Origin: Ignavibacteriales bacterium
GTDB lineage: Bacteria > Bacteroidota > Ignavibacteria > UBA10030 > SZUA-254
Assembly: GCA_016214905.1 (NCBI GenBank)
Contig: JACRMQ010000008.1
Span: 62,001 to 126,000, forward strand
Reading direction: 5' to 3'
Length of the DNA: 64,000 bases
Part shown: piece after piece, positions 62,036 to 64,000 of the stretch
Position numbering within the stretch: position 1 is the stretch's first letter
How the letters are laid out: each line of letters begins with the position of its first letter
Made by a program: the position numbers and the translations under genes
Notes under the pieces: generated by a model
What the model was told of the DNA's origin: nothing
What the model saw: only the letters and a program-made list of their open reading frames with translations
The model's database searches: none

Positions 62036-62986
62036 TTATTTCACCATTGCTAGGACTTCATCGCTCGATTTCTTTACCGAGGCAACAGATTTAGCAAATG
62101 CTTCTTTCTCTTTGTCAGTCAAATCCATAACGATAATTTTTTCAATACCCTTAGCGCCTAAAATTACCGGCACACCGATGAATAAACCATTAACACCATA
62201 CTCACCGTTGAGTAATGTGCAAACCGGCAAAATCTTTTTCTTATCAAAAATAATCGCTTCTGCCATCTCCAACGCCGCCCATGCCGGAGAAACAAATGCC
62301 GAGCCGCTGCCCAACAACTTAACTACCTCACCGCCTGCTTGTCTGGTGCGAGCTTCGATAGCATCAAGTTTATCGGGGGCAATAAATTTTTCCACCGGCA
62401 TTCCGCCTATGCGGCATGCCGAGCGGATTGGCAACATATCGTCACCGTGACCACCAAGAACCATGGCTTCAACGTTCTCAATGCTTACGCCAATTTCTTT
62501 AGCCACGAAGTATCTGTATCTCGCAGAATCCAACACACCTGCCATACCCATAACTTTCTCGCGTGGTGGTTTCAGATTCATATTGAGCCGATAAACAATT
62601 GCATCCAACGGATTGGCAATCGAGATGATTGTTGCTTTTGGGCAGAATTTCGAAATACCTTCGCTCACGGCGTCGGTAATTTTTAAATTGGTCGCCAGTA
62701 ATTCTTCCCGTGTGGGAATTGTGCCGTCGGGTCGGGCGGCGCGAGGTACTCCGGCAGTATTTATAACCAAATCTGCACCGGATATAACATCGTATTCTTT
62801 TGCTCCTTCAACAACCACATCTGATGAAATGATCGGTGAACCTTCAGAAATATCCAAACATTTACCTTTGGACAAATCGGGTGCTTTCACGTCTACAAGA
62901 CTTACATACTTTGCAAGGCGTCTCCGCACTATTTCCTGCACCAATACACCGCCTATGTTGCCGCCGCCTATAACTGCTATTTTCAT
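62036..62986 (-). CDS. mdh: Malate dehydrogenase (LDH-like type)
   Basis: 316 residues. NAD loop IGGGNIGGVLVQEI, AGVPR with the substrate Arg, NPLDAIVYRL with the Asn, and the proton-relay His in GGHGDDMLP. The active-site loop reads PRAARPDGTIPTREELL, longer than the common MDH PRKPGMSRDDLL. An acidic residue follows the NAD fold strand (VDVKAPD), fitting NAD. It interconverts malate and oxaloacetate. AAAGGAG precedes the ATG. It is unexpected between hdrB and hdrA genes. Confidence 0.9.
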   Translation of the reverse strand: MKIAVIGGGNIGGVLVQEIVRRRLAKYVSLVDVKAPDLSKGKCLDISEGSPIISSDVVVEGAKEYDVISGADLVINTAGVPRAARPDGTIPTREELLATNLKITDAVSEGISKFCPKATIISIANPLDAIVYRLNMNLKPPREKVMGMAGVLDSARYRYFVAKEIGVSIENVEAMVLGGHGDDMLPIRSACRIGGMPVEKFIAPDKLDAIEARTRQAGGEVVKLLGSGSAFVSPAWAALEMAEAIIFDKKKILPVCTLLNGEYGVNGLFIGVPVILGAKGIEKIIVMDLTDKEKEAFAKSVASVKKSSDEVLAMVK

Positions 62987-63076
62987 TTCTTTAAACTCCT
63001 TTCGATTTCATTATTAATATTTTACAACAGATTTACTCTTTTATTTTTGATCCGACAATAGATAGTACGTCGATAT

Positions 63077-63163
63077 CTATTCACGCATTTTATCTCGGCG
63101 ATTGACATGCCGGATGCGTGCGATTTTTTGATCACAGTTGGCTACACTGAGCGTGTCTTGCAT
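63077..63163 (-). CDS. Short ORF with strong ribosome-binding site between hdrB and mdh
   Basis: 28 codons, ATG at 63161-63163 to a TAG at 63077-63079. AAGGAG lies six bases upstream, among the best Shine-Dalgarno sites in the window. The peptide begins MQDTLSVANCDQKIARI and ends with a basic stretch (RHVNRRDKMRE). No membrane segment and no known family. It could be a translated small protein or leader. The rest of the 292-bp spacer (62987-63278) shows no other gene. Confidence 0.4.
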   Translation of the reverse strand: MQDTLSVANCDQKIARIRHVNRRDKMRE

Positions 63164-63278
63164 AACCATCTCCTTATATTGTTAATGTTGTTTGTGAATT
63201 AAGATATCAATCTTCATTGCACATGGAGATTTTTTTTGATCTGATAGAGAATTTGTTATTATAACCCGCACTTCTTGT

Positions 63279-64000
63279 TCAGATCGTTACTAATGATGTT
63301 ATTTTATCGCCTAATGGAATAAAAGAAGAATCGAGACCGATGGCTTCTTGCTGTATTCCGAAAACAATTCCCAACAACTGAGTAAAATATAAAATTGGAA
63401 CCGAAAACTTTGCATTATAAACTTCGTTGATTTTACTTTGATACGCTTCGAGGTTAAAGTGACATAGCGGACACGTTGTAACTATCGCGTCTGCCTCGTT
63501 TGCCACGGCACATTCGAGCAATTCTTTGTTCAACTTTAGCGCAGTGTCTTCAAACGTCGTCATCAGCATCCCTCCGCAGCATCGCACTTTCATCGGAAAA
63601 TATACAACCTCAGCACCGCATTTCCGGAACAATCGGTCCATAAGAATCGGATTTTCTTTATCATCGAATGTTTTGTCGGGCCGAACAATTTGACATCCGT
63701 AATATGGCGCAATCTTTAAACCATTCAGGTCACGTTTCATCTTTTTTTGGATCGCTACCATACCAATATCGTTCATAAGTATATCAAGGGGATGGCGCAC
63801 TTTCGTTTTTCCGCTGTAGTTTAAACCTGCCTCGGCTAACGCCTCATTCACGTCGGAATGGAGCGCCGGAATTTCGTTTAAAATTCTATTTGTCTTTGAT
63901 AAAACGGTAAAACATGAACTGCACGGTGCCATTATCTGTAAACCCATTTGCTCGGCAAGAGCGAGATTCCTTGATGAAATTGCGAGCGAAACAGTTTCTT
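63279..64000 (-). CDS. hdrB: Heterodisulfide reductase subunit B (HdrB), N-terminus cut by window edge
   Basis: The minus-strand frame is open to the right edge; 239 residues are visible of the normal 290-300. CCG-domain cysteines occur as MAPCSSCFTVL, YYGCQIVRP, KVRCCGGML and VTTCPLCHFNL, the ligands of the noncubane [4Fe-4S] clusters of HdrB. HdrB normally reduces a disulfide or another low-potential acceptor with HdrC, which is probably just outside the window. It lies upstream of mdh and the HdrA N-half gene on the same strand and is separated from mdh by a 292-bp spacer. Confidence 0.9.
   Translation of the reverse strand, partial: ETVSLAISSRNLALAEQMGLQIMAPCSSCFTVLSKTNRILNEIPALHSDVNEALAEAGLNYSGKTKVRHPLDILMNDIGMVAIQKKMKRDLNGLKIAPYYGCQIVRPDKTFDDKENPILMDRLFRKCGAEVVYFPMKVRCCGGMLMTTFEDTALKLNKELLECAVANEADAIVTTCPLCHFNLEAYQSKINEVYNAKFSVPILYFTQLLGIVFGIQQEAIGLDSSFIPLGDKITSLVTI

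Noticed and set aside
1-64000. CRISPR arrays, insertion sequences, prophage or integron sites
   Set aside because: No regularly spaced direct repeats with unique spacers, transposase genes, integrases or attachment-like duplications next to the tRNA were seen; the absence is by eye only.

Overview
The window looks like a chromosomal segment of an anaerobic or facultatively anaerobic bacterium of the FCB group (Bacteroidota / Chlorobiota / Ignavibacteria relatives). This placement is inferred from gene content, not from a phylogenetic marker. The supports are a complete division and cell-wall (dcw) cluster with DUF4175- and DUF4159-type genes just beyond ftsZ, a beta-propeller sensor of the two-component-regulator type, SPOR and TonB proteins, meso-DAP-type MurE, a moderately AT-rich composition, and use of AGGAG-like ribosome binding sites with occasional TTG starts.

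Layout. 1-14 kb is a mixed region: partial dCTP deaminase, SPOR protein, a giant coiled-coil protein ending in a receiver domain next to a hybrid histidine kinase, an amidohydrolase, a Lys/Glu heptad-repeat secreted protein, a phosphoesterase, a YjbQ protein, and the DUF4175/DUF4159 pair. 14.3-32.5 kb is a 17-gene dcw cluster on the minus strand (mraZ rsmH ftsL ftsI murE murF mraY murD ftsW murG [PH-like] [TSUP] murC murB ftsQ ftsA ftsZ). It starts from a recognisable promoter followed by three 10-bp-spaced MraZ recognition repeats. 32.7-37.2 kb holds a YchF-like GTPase, tRNA-Leu(CAG), a metallo-beta-lactamase-fold protein and an OPT transporter. 37.2-49.1 kb carries all six hyp genes for [NiFe] hydrogenase maturation. 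hypA-B-F-C-D lie together; hypE is separated by a TonB protein, a propeller-PAS sensor and an aldo/keto reductase.

49.2-64 kb is the most interesting part: a long minus-strand gene train for a hydrogenase/heterodisulfide-reductase-like electron-transfer machine. In transcription order it holds hdrB (cut by the window end), a 28-codon ORF, malate dehydrogenase, the N-terminal half of HdrA, then a sensory cassette (DRTGG, HATPase, [FeFe]-hydrogenase-like protein, DRTGG, PHP, HATPase). NuoE, a thioredoxin-like ferredoxin, NuoF, a fusion of the NuoG N-terminus to the C-terminal half of HdrA, MvhD, and the small and large subunits of a group-3 [NiFe] hydrogenase follow. A terminator-like hairpin then precedes the maturation protease. 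HdrA is therefore cut at a domain boundary into two complementary polypeptides, one of which has gained a NuoG-type [2Fe-2S] head. Together with NuoEF this suggests an electron-bifurcating H2/NAD(P)/ferredoxin enzyme with a possible HdrBC outlet. The sensory genes are of the kind known beside hydABC operons of Thermotoga and clostridia, but here they sit beside a [NiFe] enzyme. No CRISPR array, insertion sequence, rRNA or phage gene was seen.
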